The notes under the pieces were generated by a model. The model was not told the DNA's origin. It saw nothing but the letters and a program-made list of their open reading frames with translations, and ran no database searches. Shown here one piece after another: positions 35,907 through 47,635 of a DNA stretch of 64,000 nucleotides. Position 1 is the stretch's first letter, and each line of letters begins with the position of its first letter. The position numbers and the translations under genes are program-made. The stretch comes from Xestospongia muta (lineage: Eukaryota; Porifera; Demospongiae; Haplosclerida; Petrosiidae): NCBI GenBank assembly GCA_963693285.1, contig OY848931.1, positions 3,149,644 through 3,213,643 of the forward strand, written 5' to 3'.

Positions 35907-37406
35907 TTTACTTAAAATAGTTAATCAAAATGATTATAATTAACTAAAATCGATGCTAAACTCTACTCAGCTAGCTGTATAATATAATAGCATCAAAGGA
36001 TATTACATCATCATATATCCAGCGTGCATGTATCCCCTTGACAATTATACAAAGAGTAGTACTATATATCATTGTTAAAATAGACTAACCAATTCACGTC
36101 ACTTAGGTAGTATACATATGCCTACAAATTATATTAATAACATGTATTGTTTTGTTTATTAATTACTATGGAATTGACATATCATGTCCTTTTATAAATG
36201 ACTTCTCAATAGAATGCATATTATAGTATAGAGGACTGTCCTATCATAAATTCTATAGTGACAGCCCTCACACATATACATGTAGGCCCAGCATTTATGA
36301 AAATTATAGCTAATGATAGGCTAAAAATAATCTTTATAGCTTTATACAACAATAATTATTGACATTACAACTGTCAAGTGTCAATCAGCGAAGAAACAAT
36401 CTGATACTTACTACTTCTCAGTGTCTTATCCAACAATTCAATCTTTTAAATAGCATATATAACCATACACTATTAAAAATACTTTACCAATGCAACCTAT
36501 TTACTTAGACTAATCTACTACTTTGCAACAGTATGAAGTATACAATTAGTCATTCAGTGATCCCTCTTTCAAATATCAAATATCAACTAAGTATTATAAT
36601 ATAATTATGATCAATTTTATGAGCAATATCAACTGCCAGAGCTAAGGTTCTCTTCTGATCAGTCAAAAAGTCCTTAACTGAATTATATTATACTATATAT
36701 TTCATCGGTCGTTGCACGACACTTGTGGAGATAAGAAGATGCACAAGTACATCATCTTCTCACAACTGAAGACTTTCCCATTTCCATTAAGTCACATGGG
36801 ACATATTTTGTAAGCAGGTAAATGGAAAGCTAAGAATGATAAGTTCACAATACTGCTGAGCTTTAATGTGTGCAAAATATGACTTAGGATTTCCCTCAGT
36901 AACATCCTTACATAATATTTAAAATCTCCTAATAGTTAAAACTGCATGTTATTAAATTGGTAATAGTATGACACACAAGTCACTGATTACCTTCAATATG
37001 TAACTGCATTAATTATATTACTACTGCATATCATGTTGATATAACTTAATAAGTACAACTGATATTAAAGCATGTTCATGAGCAACATATTAGTTATGTA
37101 CATGTAACAGCCTAACAGGTTTTGTCCTATGGCTATGTCCTAAAGTAATTTGTACATAATCCTTCATAAAATTAGTCATCCAATTATTAGGTCATAAAAT
37201 AAACTAACTAGCTTTTTACTATTTATTAGTTTTAAAGCAAACCAAAGAGTTATTACATGCATGCATATAATAACATCTGGTAATGATAAAACCTATATAA
37301 TAACCTATTAAACTTAATGTGTTACCCAAACTTCCATAAAAGTTATGACTACAAACCGAAACAGTTCTAATTTGAGTTAAGGATAGAAGGCTGCTATTCT
37401 GACAAT
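35907..37406. other. intergenic, no gene seen
   Basis: About 1.5 kb of AT-rich sequence. A short stretch near 36720-36770 (AGATAAGAAGATGCACAAG, ATCTTCTCACAACT) resembles the upstream region of PLAT-like copies D and E. Otherwise nothing is recognised. Confidence 0.5.
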
Positions 37407-38028
37407 AGAAACTAAGTATACATCTACCCACAATACTAGGGTATACCACAATTCCATAGACTAATGTGCCTACTGGATAATATGCACATTAAGTTTTAGT
37501 TTTAGTTTCTAATTATAGTATACTTAAAGTGGCACACCTAAATAATACAAGTTTCAACTATGGTTTTCATCATTTTTGATTAATATACGATATATGACTT
37601 AGAATTCCCTCATACTTCAACACATTGTGTATACATAATATTTGTGTACACTATGAAGCCAGATACTTTTCTTATAATACTAAATACCATGTACAAAGCC
37701 ATGTCCAAACCACCTAAAGCTGTATTACAATGGCTAGTAATCAAAGTTGGAAATGGGAAGATCTTCAAGATCTTGGTGTAGCATAAGAGCTACAATCAGG
37801 ACTGTATTTATTAGAGTTTGGATCTGACAGTATGAGGTAAGTCTAGTCACACGTGGTACTATAGAGCATGTGCTATGATGGATAACTCCGTATTTAATTT
37901 ATGGATGTGTATCAATCACATTCACGTGATTGTCACATGCACAAATGATATGAAGAACTCGTCCTTATACTGAGCATACAACCATAAATAAAAAATTACA
38001 ATTTTTATTACTTAAACATCAAGTTATC
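37407..38028 (+). repeat. duplicate of the TFCP2 promoter/exon 1 region
   Basis: Matches 56985-57915 around the intact TFCP2-type gene, lacking about 300 bases (57300-57602). The match ends abruptly in GTTATCT at the edge of the BEL element. Confidence 0.8.
37730..37836 (+). pseudogene. copy of TFCP2-type exon 1 with stop codon
   Basis: Encodes [18 protein letters not shown] and then a stop (TAA in GTAGCATAAGAG), where the intact gene has LAEELQSG. The donor site GTAAGT is still present. The rest of the copied gene is cut off by a retrotransposon. Confidence 0.85.
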
Positions 38029-38054
38029 TTAATGAGGTTCCAATGAGACTTCTA

Positions 38055-39173
38055 ACGGGTAAAGGTGGCAGACTGAACGTCGCAATGAAGTCAAACGACT
38101 ATTGCTACCTCCACTGTCCTCGAGGTCGATCCTGGTCATAGACTAATACAACATCTCCAACGGATGGAGACTTTGGGTTTGGGTTATGTTTTGAAATTTG
38201 ATGACGGTGGCATTCTCTCAACTTAATTAAATACTCTGATTGCCATCTTTTCCAAAACTGGTTTAACAAATTGTCGAAGTAGGCCATTCTTTTATTTAGA
38301 TTAACTGACTGTACTGTTGTGTTGTAATCAAAATCTTCCGGGTAGTTACATGAGGGTAAGCTCAACAGCCTGTGTCCAACTAACAGGTGTGACGGAGTTA
38401 GTGGTTCTTGTAAATCGTTGGATGAGACAAATGAAAGTGGACAGCTGTTCAAAACCATTTCAATCTCAATTAAGGCTGTGAGGAGCTCATCATAAGACAA
38501 TGAGGAATTACTGAGGGTCTTCTTCAACAGATTTCACCATGCGCTCGAAGAAGCCACCCCACCAGGGAGCTCTTTCTAAATTAAACGTCCATTTAACCTG
38601 CTGATTATGGAAGTGTTCTTTCACTTCAGCACTAGCAAACATTCTTCGAATGATGGTAGTAGCTGCCTTAAATGTCCGACCGTTATCTGAAATTATCAAA
38701 TGAGGTAATCCTCGTCTGGAGCTGAATCTTCTGAAACTGTTTAGAAATGTTGTGGTATTGAGATCTCTTACAAGATCTAAGTGTACAGCCCTGACTATGG
38801 CACAAGTATAAAGACAGATCCATACCTTACTGGTCACACCAGATGTCTTAAACAATGGCCCTCCAAAGTCATCACCAACGACTGAGAATGGTTGACCTCT
38901 GTTCACTCTGAATACAGATATTGGAGGAGGAGGGGGTAGCTGGTAGTGAGGACCTTCTAATTTACGACAAATGAAGCAACGTTGAATTATCTTCTGAATT
39001 ACTGATTGTCCTTTGATGATCCAAAATCTTGATCTAAGTTGCGTTAATGTCTCCTTTACCCCATTGTGTTTCACTCTTTCATGACAGTCTATCACAATTA
39101 GTCTGCAGACTGGGTGTCCTGACTCTAATAGTATGGGGAACCTTGTGTCATGAGGTAAATCGGCATTCTCCAA
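38055..39173 (-). pseudogene. BEL/Pao integrase
   Basis: Shows an HHCC-type zinc region (H..H..FICRKLEG), a catalytic core with VVGDDFGGPLF, ISDNGRTF and an E-containing PWWGGFFERM, and the typical C-terminus VGDVVLVYDQDRPRGQW. LYPLEV follows in another frame, with the stop near 38038. There are two main frames (39173-38508 and 38527-38105). Confidence 0.85.
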
Positions 39174-39529
39174 CCTTCCTCTACATTGAATTAATCCATT
39201 ATCATCAAAAAACAGACCAAACTGTAACTTTCACAAACGATATTTTGGGTCAGATGTCAACGATGACTGGTAATCAAGTAGCCAAAGTCTTTCTGTTTCT
39301 ACCAGTGTTTCTTCATCAGATGGCAATCCTCCTTTGAGCCATTTCATGAACTTTAGCACATACATAGTTACTCGATAAAGCCTTGATAATGAACTGAACC
39401 TCTGGATCTTAACAACCATACACTTACATTGCCTACGACTTCTGTATCTCTGGTACCAGTCAACCAACTGGGTCCATTCCACCAAATCTTCTACGACCGT
39501 AATGACTCTAAACCGCTTCCCCTAGATGG

Positions 39530-40090
39530 AATATCTGCGGGGTTGTCTCCACTATGACAATATTTCCAACAATTGACTGGAACAAGTCTACGTATTTCTT
39601 GTATGCGATTTTCTACAAATTGCTTCCATTGTTTGGTGACACCCTTGATCTAACATAATGCTACTTGAGAGTCAGTATAACACATTGGTTCATCTAAGAC
39701 ATAACACATTGAGTCTAGCAAGTAGCAAACACGAAAGTAATTCTAATCTTGGAATGGTTTGGTTTGACAGTGGAGCTACTCTTGATTTGGCGGCAACAAA
39801 CTTTATCAAACCTCCACAGTCAGTCTCAATTAGTAAATAAATTACTGTGGCGTATGCCTTCGACGATGCATCACAGAAACCTCTCAAGGAGTATCTAATA
39901 ATGTTGGATTCAGTAGTAAGGTAACATCTATCTATAGTAACAGGTTCAGCACTTGAGAATCCAGTGATGACTTCTTTCCTACATTCCAATAACTCATTGG
40001 TAAGCACTTGATCCGAATGATCCCAGGATACACCTGATTTACAGAGCAACTGAAAGAATATCTTCAATTTAGCAGTCACTGGGCCCAGAA
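39530..40090 (-). pseudogene. BEL/Pao RT-connection/RNase H region
   Basis: The frame with PVTAKLKIFFQLLCKSG, LRGFCDASSKAYATVIYL and QTIPRLELLSCLLLARL is typical of the segment after the RT palm in BEL/Pao polyproteins. Its upstream half was separated by the hAT insertion and resumes at about 41730. Confidence 0.8.
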
Positions 40091-41735
40091 AGATCTGCTG
40101 CTGTGCAACAATCCATTGTCTCACACCTCCAGAAAACATCTGTAGTTTGTGTGACTGTCGGCCTGTGGACCAACCGACAACTTCGCAGTTATTTTGGAAT
40201 TACAGCTCACTTTATCACAAGTCCTGACTGGGATCTCAAGTCTGTCATGCTAGCTTGTTGTCGTTTCCAAGGATCACACACAGCCGATGCTATAATCAAG
40301 CAATTCCAAATAACCATCTCTGATTTTGATATTTCTTCTAAGCTAACTTTCATTGTAACAGACAGTGCATCCGACATGTTGAAAGCATTTCACTTCCAGG
40401 TTTTGAAATGATAGACCAAGGGATCTGTGAGAGTGATGAAAGTGACGACGATGAAAGTGACGACAGTGTTATCACAGAGGATGATGACAATGACACCTTG
40501 CAATTTTATGATGATCTTTCGAACATTAGTCAACATGTACCCTGCTTCGCTCATACAGTACGACTTATCATTAAGGATGGCTTCAAACAAGTGAATAGTA
40601 TTGCTAAAGTTCTTAAAAAGGCTTCATCAATAGTTTCATTTGTAAAGAAATCAAAAATAGCAGCTGATTTACTGGAATCAGAAAAGTGTTTGAGATCAGC
40701 GAACGCTACAAGGTGGAATTCTCAACTTCTAATGATAAGGTCTATTCTAAGAATTCCAGAGGAGAAACTCAATTAATTGGACACCACCGTTCACTTGTCA
40801 GCATATGAGCGTAACATTCTTGAAGATGTTGTGGAAATATTAACTCCTTTTGAAACTGCTACACACTGTATTCAAGGAGATAACGTTGTGACAAGTAGCA
40901 TGGTTGTTCCATGTGTACGTGTTTTAAAGAAGACATTCAAGTCATTGTCTGAAAAATTTTCAACAAGGTTTGTTGCTCAGCTATGCTCATCTATTGACAA
41001 GCAGTTGACTCGTTGTGAAGAATGTGATGCTTTCTTGACTGCTGCCACATTAAACCCTCGTTTTAAATTAAAATGGTGCACTAATGCAGAAGGCAGCATT
41101 TTGGAATCAAATTTAATTGATAAAGTTAAACAAGCCAATCCAAACTCATCTGAAGATGTGGCTGTAGTCAATATACTTGTAGCAACACCAAAAAAGAAAG
41201 AAAGTTTATCATTCTTTGACAGTTTAATGACCAATTCAAGTTCAGACTCTGTTAATCAACACTCATGTGACATTGATTCTATTGTCAAAAGATATCTATC
41301 TCAATCATGCTTGTCTCAAAATGAAAACCCTCTTGAATACTGGAAAAGTCATGCTGACAGCGAATTTGCATGTATATCAATAATAGCACTAAGGTACTTG
41401 TGCATTCCTGCCTCTTCTGCACCTGTAGAAAGAATCTTTAGCATTCCAGGCAAGGTTTTCCAACCAGAAAGGTGTCGCCTTAAAGATAAAACTTTTGAAC
41501 AACTCATGTTTATCAAGTGTAATTTAAATTGTCTTAAATAAATTCTTTGAAACAAAATAAGAACATTGTATTTTTAATTGTATTCAAATACAGAGAGGAG
41601 TATTTGTATTTGTATTTGAAATACAGACGTAAATGGGTATTTGTATTTGTATTTGTATTTAGCTCTTGTCAGGTATTTGTATTTGTATTTGTATTTGAAA
41701 TACTGAACCATGTATATGACCCCAAGTCTGCACTG
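40091..41735 (+). mobile_element. hAT (ZBED-type) transposon nested in the BEL element
   Basis: It splits the BEL reading frame exactly between GFISPV (right side) and PVTAKLKIF (left side). CACTGGG occurs at both junctions, a partial trace of the 8-base hAT target duplication. The right end contains short GTATTTGTATTTG repeats (41600-41700) typical of hAT subterminal DNA. The 5' part of the transposase, including the BED zinc finger, is missing. Confidence 0.75.
40145..41541 (+). pseudogene. hAT transposase, 5'-truncated, with frameshift and stop
   Basis: Frames show TVGLWTNRQLRSYFGITAHF and TDSASDMLKAF (RNase H-like core), then after a frame change near 40400 an acidic insert, CFAHTVRLIIKDGF and SANATRWNSQLLM. 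A TAA at 40774-40776 interrupts. The C-terminal dimerisation domain is complete (LEYWKSHADSEF, CIPASSAPVERIFS). It cannot be active. Confidence 0.85.
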
Positions 41736-42620
41736 GGGATATAAACCCCAATGGGTAATAAATCTTTGCTACCAGACGGACCATGTTCCGTTTCGTTGGC
41801 TCTAATTGTCGGGCTTGCTGAGTAATGTGTTTAAAATCCAATAAAATCTTGTCTGTGTCAGTGTTCCAAAGTACACCAAGGATTCGTTGTTCCTGATTGG
41901 AATCATTTCTTTCACTTTCAAACATAGATTTCGCATAGCTAACATCATCGGGAATAGTATCTGGACAAATGGTGGTTGGTGTAGTCTCATTAATTTCTTC
42001 AAAACGAATGCGAGAAGTTAATTCAAAAGAATTGCTTGTAAACTTCCTGAGTTTAAATCCTCCTTGCAGGAGTCTTGACCTAGACTACTCATACAACTTG
42101 TATGCATCCTCAGGATTTTCGGCACCAGATATGACGTCATCTACATACATTGATCTACTTAATTTTTTGACAAAAACTGGGTCTGACTCCTTATACTTGT
42201 TAAGATGATGACTTATAGTAGCGTTGAGTAGGAAGTGACTTGCCGTCACTCCAAATACTACTTGAGTAAAACGTAATGAAACAATTTTAGGTGTAGAACT
42301 GTTAATGTTATTGACCCAGAGGAATCGAAGTACATTCTGATCCTCTTCATCAATCCCAACTATCAAAAACGCCTTCTCTATGTTGGCTGAGAAAGCAACA
42401 CGATGAACTCTAAAACGAATGAGAATATTTATGATGTTTTGATCGAATTTTAGTCCCTTGTGTAGGCAGTTGTTAAGTGAAGTTCCATTTTTGCCCCTTG
42501 CAGATGCGTCATATACAAATCTTATTTTGGTAGTAGATTAGTCTGTACAAACAACAGCATGATGAGGTATGTAGTGGATTCGTCCTTGAATTTCTGACTC
42601 TGAAAATTTGACTAGTTCCA
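41730..42620 (-). pseudogene. BEL/Pao reverse transcriptase (N-terminal part)
   Basis: Contains IHYIPHHAVV, the IRFVYDAS..NG region, FLWVNN and the polymerase motif MYVDDVISGAE near 42140, then ILGVLWNTDTDKI and YYPLGFISPV just before the hAT insertion. Several frames are needed. Confidence 0.8.
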
Positions 42621-43095
42621 CAATTTTGTTGTGTACTTGTTCGTTGATGATGCTATCATACTCCTGAAGGAGTTTTGGAGTGTGACGCAAACTTTCAAAA
42701 GACTGGTGAGACAATTTTTACTCAATTCAAAGTTATCACACAGCTCACTACGCTCATCTTTCCAAGGTAATTTGACCTGGTAACGGTCATCCTTAAAGGT
42801 TATAGTGTCACAAAATTTTGATAAACTGATGATTCCTCACTAGTGATACCTAGTGACTCCAGATTCCAAAATTTATTTAATCCGAGTTCAATCAGACTAT
42901 TATCATCGTTGTCCACATAAAGTGTGTGGTTTGACTCCAGAGAAATAAAGTTCACAAACAAGCTTGGATCTTCCATGGGCCCCAACAACACCCAACCTAC
43001 TCTAGTTTCCATTGCAATGGGCCCAGCACTCCCCTGCTTCACTGCTCCTGTAAGTAATCTCCAATAATACTCGGATCCAACTAATAAGTCTAAAC

Positions 43096-44859
43096 CTAAA
43101 CAACCAGTGCCACAAGATGATTCGCCAAATCTAATCCTTGTAGGTGATCAAACTCTTCTTTGGCATAAGCCACTGGTTGGTGCAAAAGTGGTTCACAGAT
43201 TAACAGAACTACTAATAATGACAAGTGTAGGTCAGTGTTATCCTTTGTCTTTATTCCAATTCCAATTACATCACAGTTCTCACGTTTCCCCTTGTTACTA
43301 CCAAACGTCTTTATACTTAGAGCTTCAGTGTAGGTAGCTGATAATGACAAAGTGTTCTTGACATGGTCACTGGCATAGGAGCGTTGGCTACCACTGTCTA
43401 GAATTAACCTGACCCTCATGGTCAGGTCAGGATGGTCTGGATTATAGATGGTACACTAGCTGTTTGGAGAAATACAGGTGAATTATGTGTTGTTGATGAT
43501 GTGATGTCGTTTACACTGGTGGTTGATATAGGTGGTGAGTTACTGGGACGTGTCTGTGGGTGAATCATGGGCTCTCCTTGTGTACAAATACTGCCATGAT
43601 GTCGGCCTTTGCAGTGATAACACCTTCTTCCTGATCGACAGTTAACAGCAAGGTGACCCTTCCGAAGACAAATAAAACAACGTCCTGAGGATTTGAGTAC
43701 ATCCTTTCTAGCGTTAAGTGTGTTAAACTTCTTGCAGAACGATGGAATGTGGGACTCATTGCAGTAAACACAATTAGTACTAGGAGAGTTATCAGACATA
43801 AAGGTTGCTGTAGGGACAGACCTCTGATTTTGTGGTGTACAATGAACCGAGACTGTTTCTGATCTCTCTCTTGCACTGATTTCCATTTCTACAATTTGTA
43901 ACAGCATATCAAGTTCCCAATTCTCCCCTGTGACTGTCCAGCTGATGATTCATCGGAATTCCGGAGGTAATTTGTTCATCAGCACTGATGAAAGTAGACT
44001 CCCGTATGACGTTGCACTAATTCCGAGTGACTTGAGTCCTCTTACGTGTGATTCAACTGTATCATATAGTCGGCGTAAATTCTTGAGATTAGTGCTCAAA
44101 GTGACAGCATTTAACTGAAGAAATGCTTCCATGTGACGATTGATGATTTAACTGCTTGTTTCTGAACCTTTGCATTAAAATGTCAATCACTTCCTCGTAA
44201 TTAGAAGATGTTAGGGGTAGTCCCACAATTGCATCAGCAGCAGACCAATCCAGTAATGAATTCAGGTAATTAAACTTGTCTATATTTGACAGTGACGGAT
44301 TCTTGTGTACAGCTGATTCAAAGGACTCCCAGAAGGTAGTCCACATTGTTAAATCGCCATTAAAACATCTCAGGGTAAGTTTGGGAAGTTTAACTTGAGT
44401 GGGTTGTTCCGTATCTCCCGAAACAGTTGTGGAAGAAATAGTTGAAGGATCTTCAGTTCTGGGGTTAATTAATGTAGACTGTGTAGTCTCCCCGGTTGGT
44501 GTGGGTGACCTACTTGTTGTAGTTGATCTAGTTACTCTTACAGACTCTAGCAAAACCCTTTTCTTAGGTGATTCACATTTCGTCTTTATCCTTTCTAGCT
44601 CTAACATCTCCAGTTTGATTTTCTCTTGAATGGCGTCGGACTGTTCGATTTCCGCTTCCAACCCTTCATCTTCAGTTACTTCTAACAACTCACTATCGAG
44701 TCCTTTGAGTATCTCACTCTTCTCTTTCTTCTGCTTCAATTGTGTAACATCTGGACTATGCTCTTCTAACAGCTCGCTTATCTTCGATAAAAGTCGAGTT
44801 ACTACTGACCTATGAGCACTGCGCACCTTTTTCTTTCTTCCAATTTTGTCTGATAACAT
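43096..44859 (-). pseudogene. BEL/Pao Gag, zinc knuckles and aspartic protease
   Basis: Gag frame 44859-44089 starts with a basic region and coiled coil, then LPKLTLRCFNGDLTMWTTFW and the family's NSLLDWSAADAIVGLPLT. A second frame (43907-43422) has CVYC..H..C, CFICLRKGHLAVNC and CYHCKGRHHGSIC knuckles. A third (43419-43096) has the protease motif LILDSGSQRS. Three frames mean at least two breaks. Confidence 0.85.
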
Positions 44860-44957
44860 GACTGAAATCGACCACGTTCACGTGTCAGTTGAAATCCGTT
44901 TCAATCCTGCTAACAATTCGACTAACAGTTTCTCGACAGATCCGGTTCGGTGGACCA

Positions 44958-45150
44958 TGTAATATTTTGTACTAAGACAATCCCAATAACTTATTAGTTG
45001 ATCTTTACAATCGTTCAGTTCTCTTAGTCGATCTTTACAATAGTTCAGTTCTCTTTTCTCTTTAATGTAAAATCAGTTCACGTGGTCTCACAATAATTAA
45101 TTAGGTCGTAATAATAAATGAAATAATGATAAATGAATAAATAATCCGTA
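44958..45150 (-). repeat. possible remaining BEL LTR
   Basis: AT-rich DNA between the putative primer-binding site and the start of the TFCP2-copy sequence. Its position fits the 5' LTR, but there is no second LTR in the window to compare with, so the limits are a guess. Confidence 0.35.
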
Positions 45151-45757
45151 CAATATTTAATGAAAAGTTCGTGCTAAACCTTAAATGTATTAGTTTACCA
45201 TAGTTATGATATTCTATTACTATATAATACTCTGGAGTCTAGACACTGTCTAAGGATTACATCATTTCTAGTCTATGTGTATGACGTACTCCATTAACTG
45301 TGTTACTTTAACCTCCATAGGTCAAAGCTATTGTTTGACATTAACTTCTAGTCACTTGTCTGATACATCTATGCTTAAGGTAAGAATATTTGGTATGTGT
45401 ATACCATGTGACCTTTGACCTTTGTGACCTTAGAGCATACTGACAATTGAATTTCATGATTTAAGATTACGTAACAGTAGTGAGGAAGCTCAAATCCAAC
45501 AATGGATACAGGGTTATCCTGGACAATGTATGATTGAGATAGGTTGGTCATTATATAGTGTCTTCTCCACAGTCTCACCAACTCTGCTCTCTCTTTTCCT
45601 CTAGATTTTGCATCATGTGACGGTATATCTAATATAGAACATGATGGATTAGTTAATATGACTAGTTTTATGTGGTGTCCTCAACAACAAACTGTAATAG
45701 CATTAAACTAAGGAATTATAATGAATAAACAACATGGTATTATATCAATTTCACCAG
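45150..45757 (+). repeat. duplicate of the TFCP2 exon 4-6 region
   Basis: Closely matches 58245-58845, introns included. With 37407-38028 it represents one duplicated TFCP2 locus cut by the BEL insertion, with exons 2 and 3 lost. Confidence 0.85.
45321..45706 (+). pseudogene. copies of TFCP2-type exons 4, 5 and 6
   Basis: Exon 4 ([19 protein letters not shown]) and exon 5 ([20 protein letters not shown], with one extra Ser codon) are nearly unchanged. The exon 6 copy reads ...TVIA, then a stop, because the TTTAAAGTAAGG donor became TTAAACTAAGG. It is a non-functional relic. Confidence 0.85.
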
Positions 45758-45826
45758 TTATATCACCAGTTTATGTGGGCTAGAGAGAACTAAAATGTAC
45801 CCCATGACTACATAGAAGAAAAACCC

Positions 45827-46325
45827 TTGTTCCTTCTTCTAGGTATAGATTGCCACACTCCCACTGAGGCTCTCTTGCTTCCACCTCATACCATGGAACC
45901 TGAAGACATCTCTGATTATCGAGGGAAAGTTATTCTCTCTCTCTCTCCTGCATGCAAAATGGCAGCAGATTCTATTTGCAAGGGTCAGGCCAAATACAAG
46001 AAGTCCTATGACAAAAAGTTTGAGGTTAAGAATTATAAACTTGAGGATTGGGTTCTAGTTAAGTTCCCAGGAGAAGAATTTGGTAAGGAGCATACGTTGT
46101 CTCGTCCTTGGATTTGGTCTCTGCCAAGAGGATTGTTGAGTGTAGGGACCCTGACCTGACAGTTGTAAAAATTTATGTTCCACAGGATGACCAGATTCAG
46201 ATTTATCAATCTCAGATATTACCCAGTCCTCCAGAACTACCATTTGGATTCTATTTGTATGGTAAGAAGAGAGCCACATTTCGGGTATCCATGCAAATGG
46301 ATAGATCAATTGTTCCAGGATCCTA
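45827..46325 (+). mobile_element. Ty3/gypsy integrase C-terminal fragment
   Basis: Frames with PEDISDYRGKVILSLSPACK, YKKSYDKKFEVKNYKLEDWV, RIVECRDPDLTVVKIYVPQD and SPPELPFGFYLYGKKRA are the C-terminal tail of a gypsy-type polyprotein. The first frame shifts near 46110. No other part of the element is seen. Confidence 0.75.
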
Positions 46326-46769
46326 ATTACCCAATCATCATGTCAATATGAACCTGAGACTAAAAATTCCTCTTTGGATAAATCAATACCCGTGTTGGAG
46401 GGACTCAATGAATCTGAAGATGTAATTGAAGAGAATACTGATGACTCACCTGACCTGTTGTCCCACAATACCAAGGATTAGTCTTCCATGAGATATCACC
46501 TACAACCCAAAACCAATTGACCCACTATTTATAATGTGATGCTTGAGGTCAAGCTACTCTCAGTAGGACGAGGTGATGTAATGGGACTTATTATTATTCA
46601 TACATACCAAATTGTAACTATTATCTTTTATAATAATTGTGCATAGTAAGAGAGAGTACCACATGGTCCTTGTTTTTGGAAAAAAGAAATTTTTGGTGTC
46701 AAATAGATGCTCTAAATGTTTAAATGTTATTACATGTAACAACATACTTTTAATAAGAAATCAGTCCTA

Positions 46770-46945
46770 AACCCTAAATGTATTTGTTTAGCGCTAGCAT
46801 AAATATTGATACAGTATTTGTTGCCAATATTCTAGAATCTAGACACTGCCTAAATAAAATAAAGGATTACATCATTTCTAGTCTACGTGTACACCATACT
46901 CCATTAACTGTCAATTTAACCTCCTTAAGTTAAAACTATTGTTTG
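46770..46945 (+). repeat. second relic of the TFCP2 intron 3/exon 4 edge
   Basis: Resembles 45185-45350 and 58270-58425 (TTACATCATTTCTAGTCTA, CTCCATTAACTGT), with the exon 4 acceptor altered to CCTTAAG. No coding value. Confidence 0.7.
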
Positions 46946-46999
46946 TTTTGTTTGTCCCATTGTACACTCTAAATAATGTCCCACATTAGCTCACTGGTA

Positions 47000-47437
47000 C
47001 ACGATTGTATAAAGTAGTTATCGAACCAGTAATGGCTATTATTAAAGGTGTCATATCCTTGGTTGGTTCTTCATCAATGAGGGGTGTGGTCTTCATGTAA
47101 TGCCCAACACTTTGAGCTTCTCTTCTTGCATGAGGTAATGAACCTAAAATCCATTCTTCACCTTTAAATTTAAATGGAGGTGTATATGGGTCACCAACAA
47201 TACATACGGTACGACAATCAGAAGAGATCTTAATAACAGTGGATGTGATCTGGGTCACCACTCCAAGTACAAGCAATGAAGGGGCAAATCGAAGAGTGCA
47301 AGTATCTCCAAAATATATTTCACTGTCACAATCACTGAGAGCTGGAAATGGTATCATTTTTGTACTTCTATCAGGAATAAGAATGATCTTTTTTGGAGGA
47401 CATTGGCTATCTGGAGTTATACCTTTAATATAGTATC
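47000..47437 (-). pseudogene. CHAT fragment with an internal inversion
   Basis: 47000-47048 reads forward as the CHAT linker RLYKVVIEPVMAIIKG. The next segment, 47049-47437, is the immediately following part of the CHAT gene (ITPDSQCPPKK to EEPTK) in reverse orientation. It equals an in-place inversion of about 390 bases in a CHAT copy otherwise lost. Sequence is nearly identical to 50356-50720, so the event is recent. Confidence 0.8.
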
Positions 47438-47511
47438 GCCTTTTGGTCCAGTAGCTCTTGTCTTGTAATTAGTAAATTCGAAATGTTTCTTTAATTAGAA
47501 TTACGGTATTT

Positions 47512-47570
47512 GTAGGCGAACCCGGAGTAGGCGAATCCGTAGGCAAACCCGGAGTAGGCGAATCCGTACT
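47512..47570. repeat. direct repeat before the CHAT gene
   Basis: Two copies of GTAGGC(G/A)AACCCGGAGTAGG followed by CGAATCCGTA, about 100 bases before the presumed CHAT gene start. It is GC-rich compared with the surroundings and its function is unknown. Confidence 0.6.
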
Positions 47571-47635
47571 AACTCCTCTCACTGACTTTCAGGAGTGGTC
47601 TTTACTCTTTAGTTGTTTTTCTGTGAAGGCCCAAA

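Larger units (their letters stand above)
38030..45020 (-). mobile_element. BEL/Pao LTR retrotransposon, defective and interrupted
   Basis: Read right to left: Gag, zinc knuckles, aspartic protease, reverse transcriptase, RNase H-type region and integrase, in the BEL/Pao order. The reading frame is broken at many points and a hAT transposon is inserted in the RT region. A possible primer-binding site (GGTCCACCGAACCGG, reverse strand) lies at about 44940-44956. No 3' LTR follows the integrase, because TFCP2-copy DNA begins at 38028. The element is dead. Confidence 0.85.
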
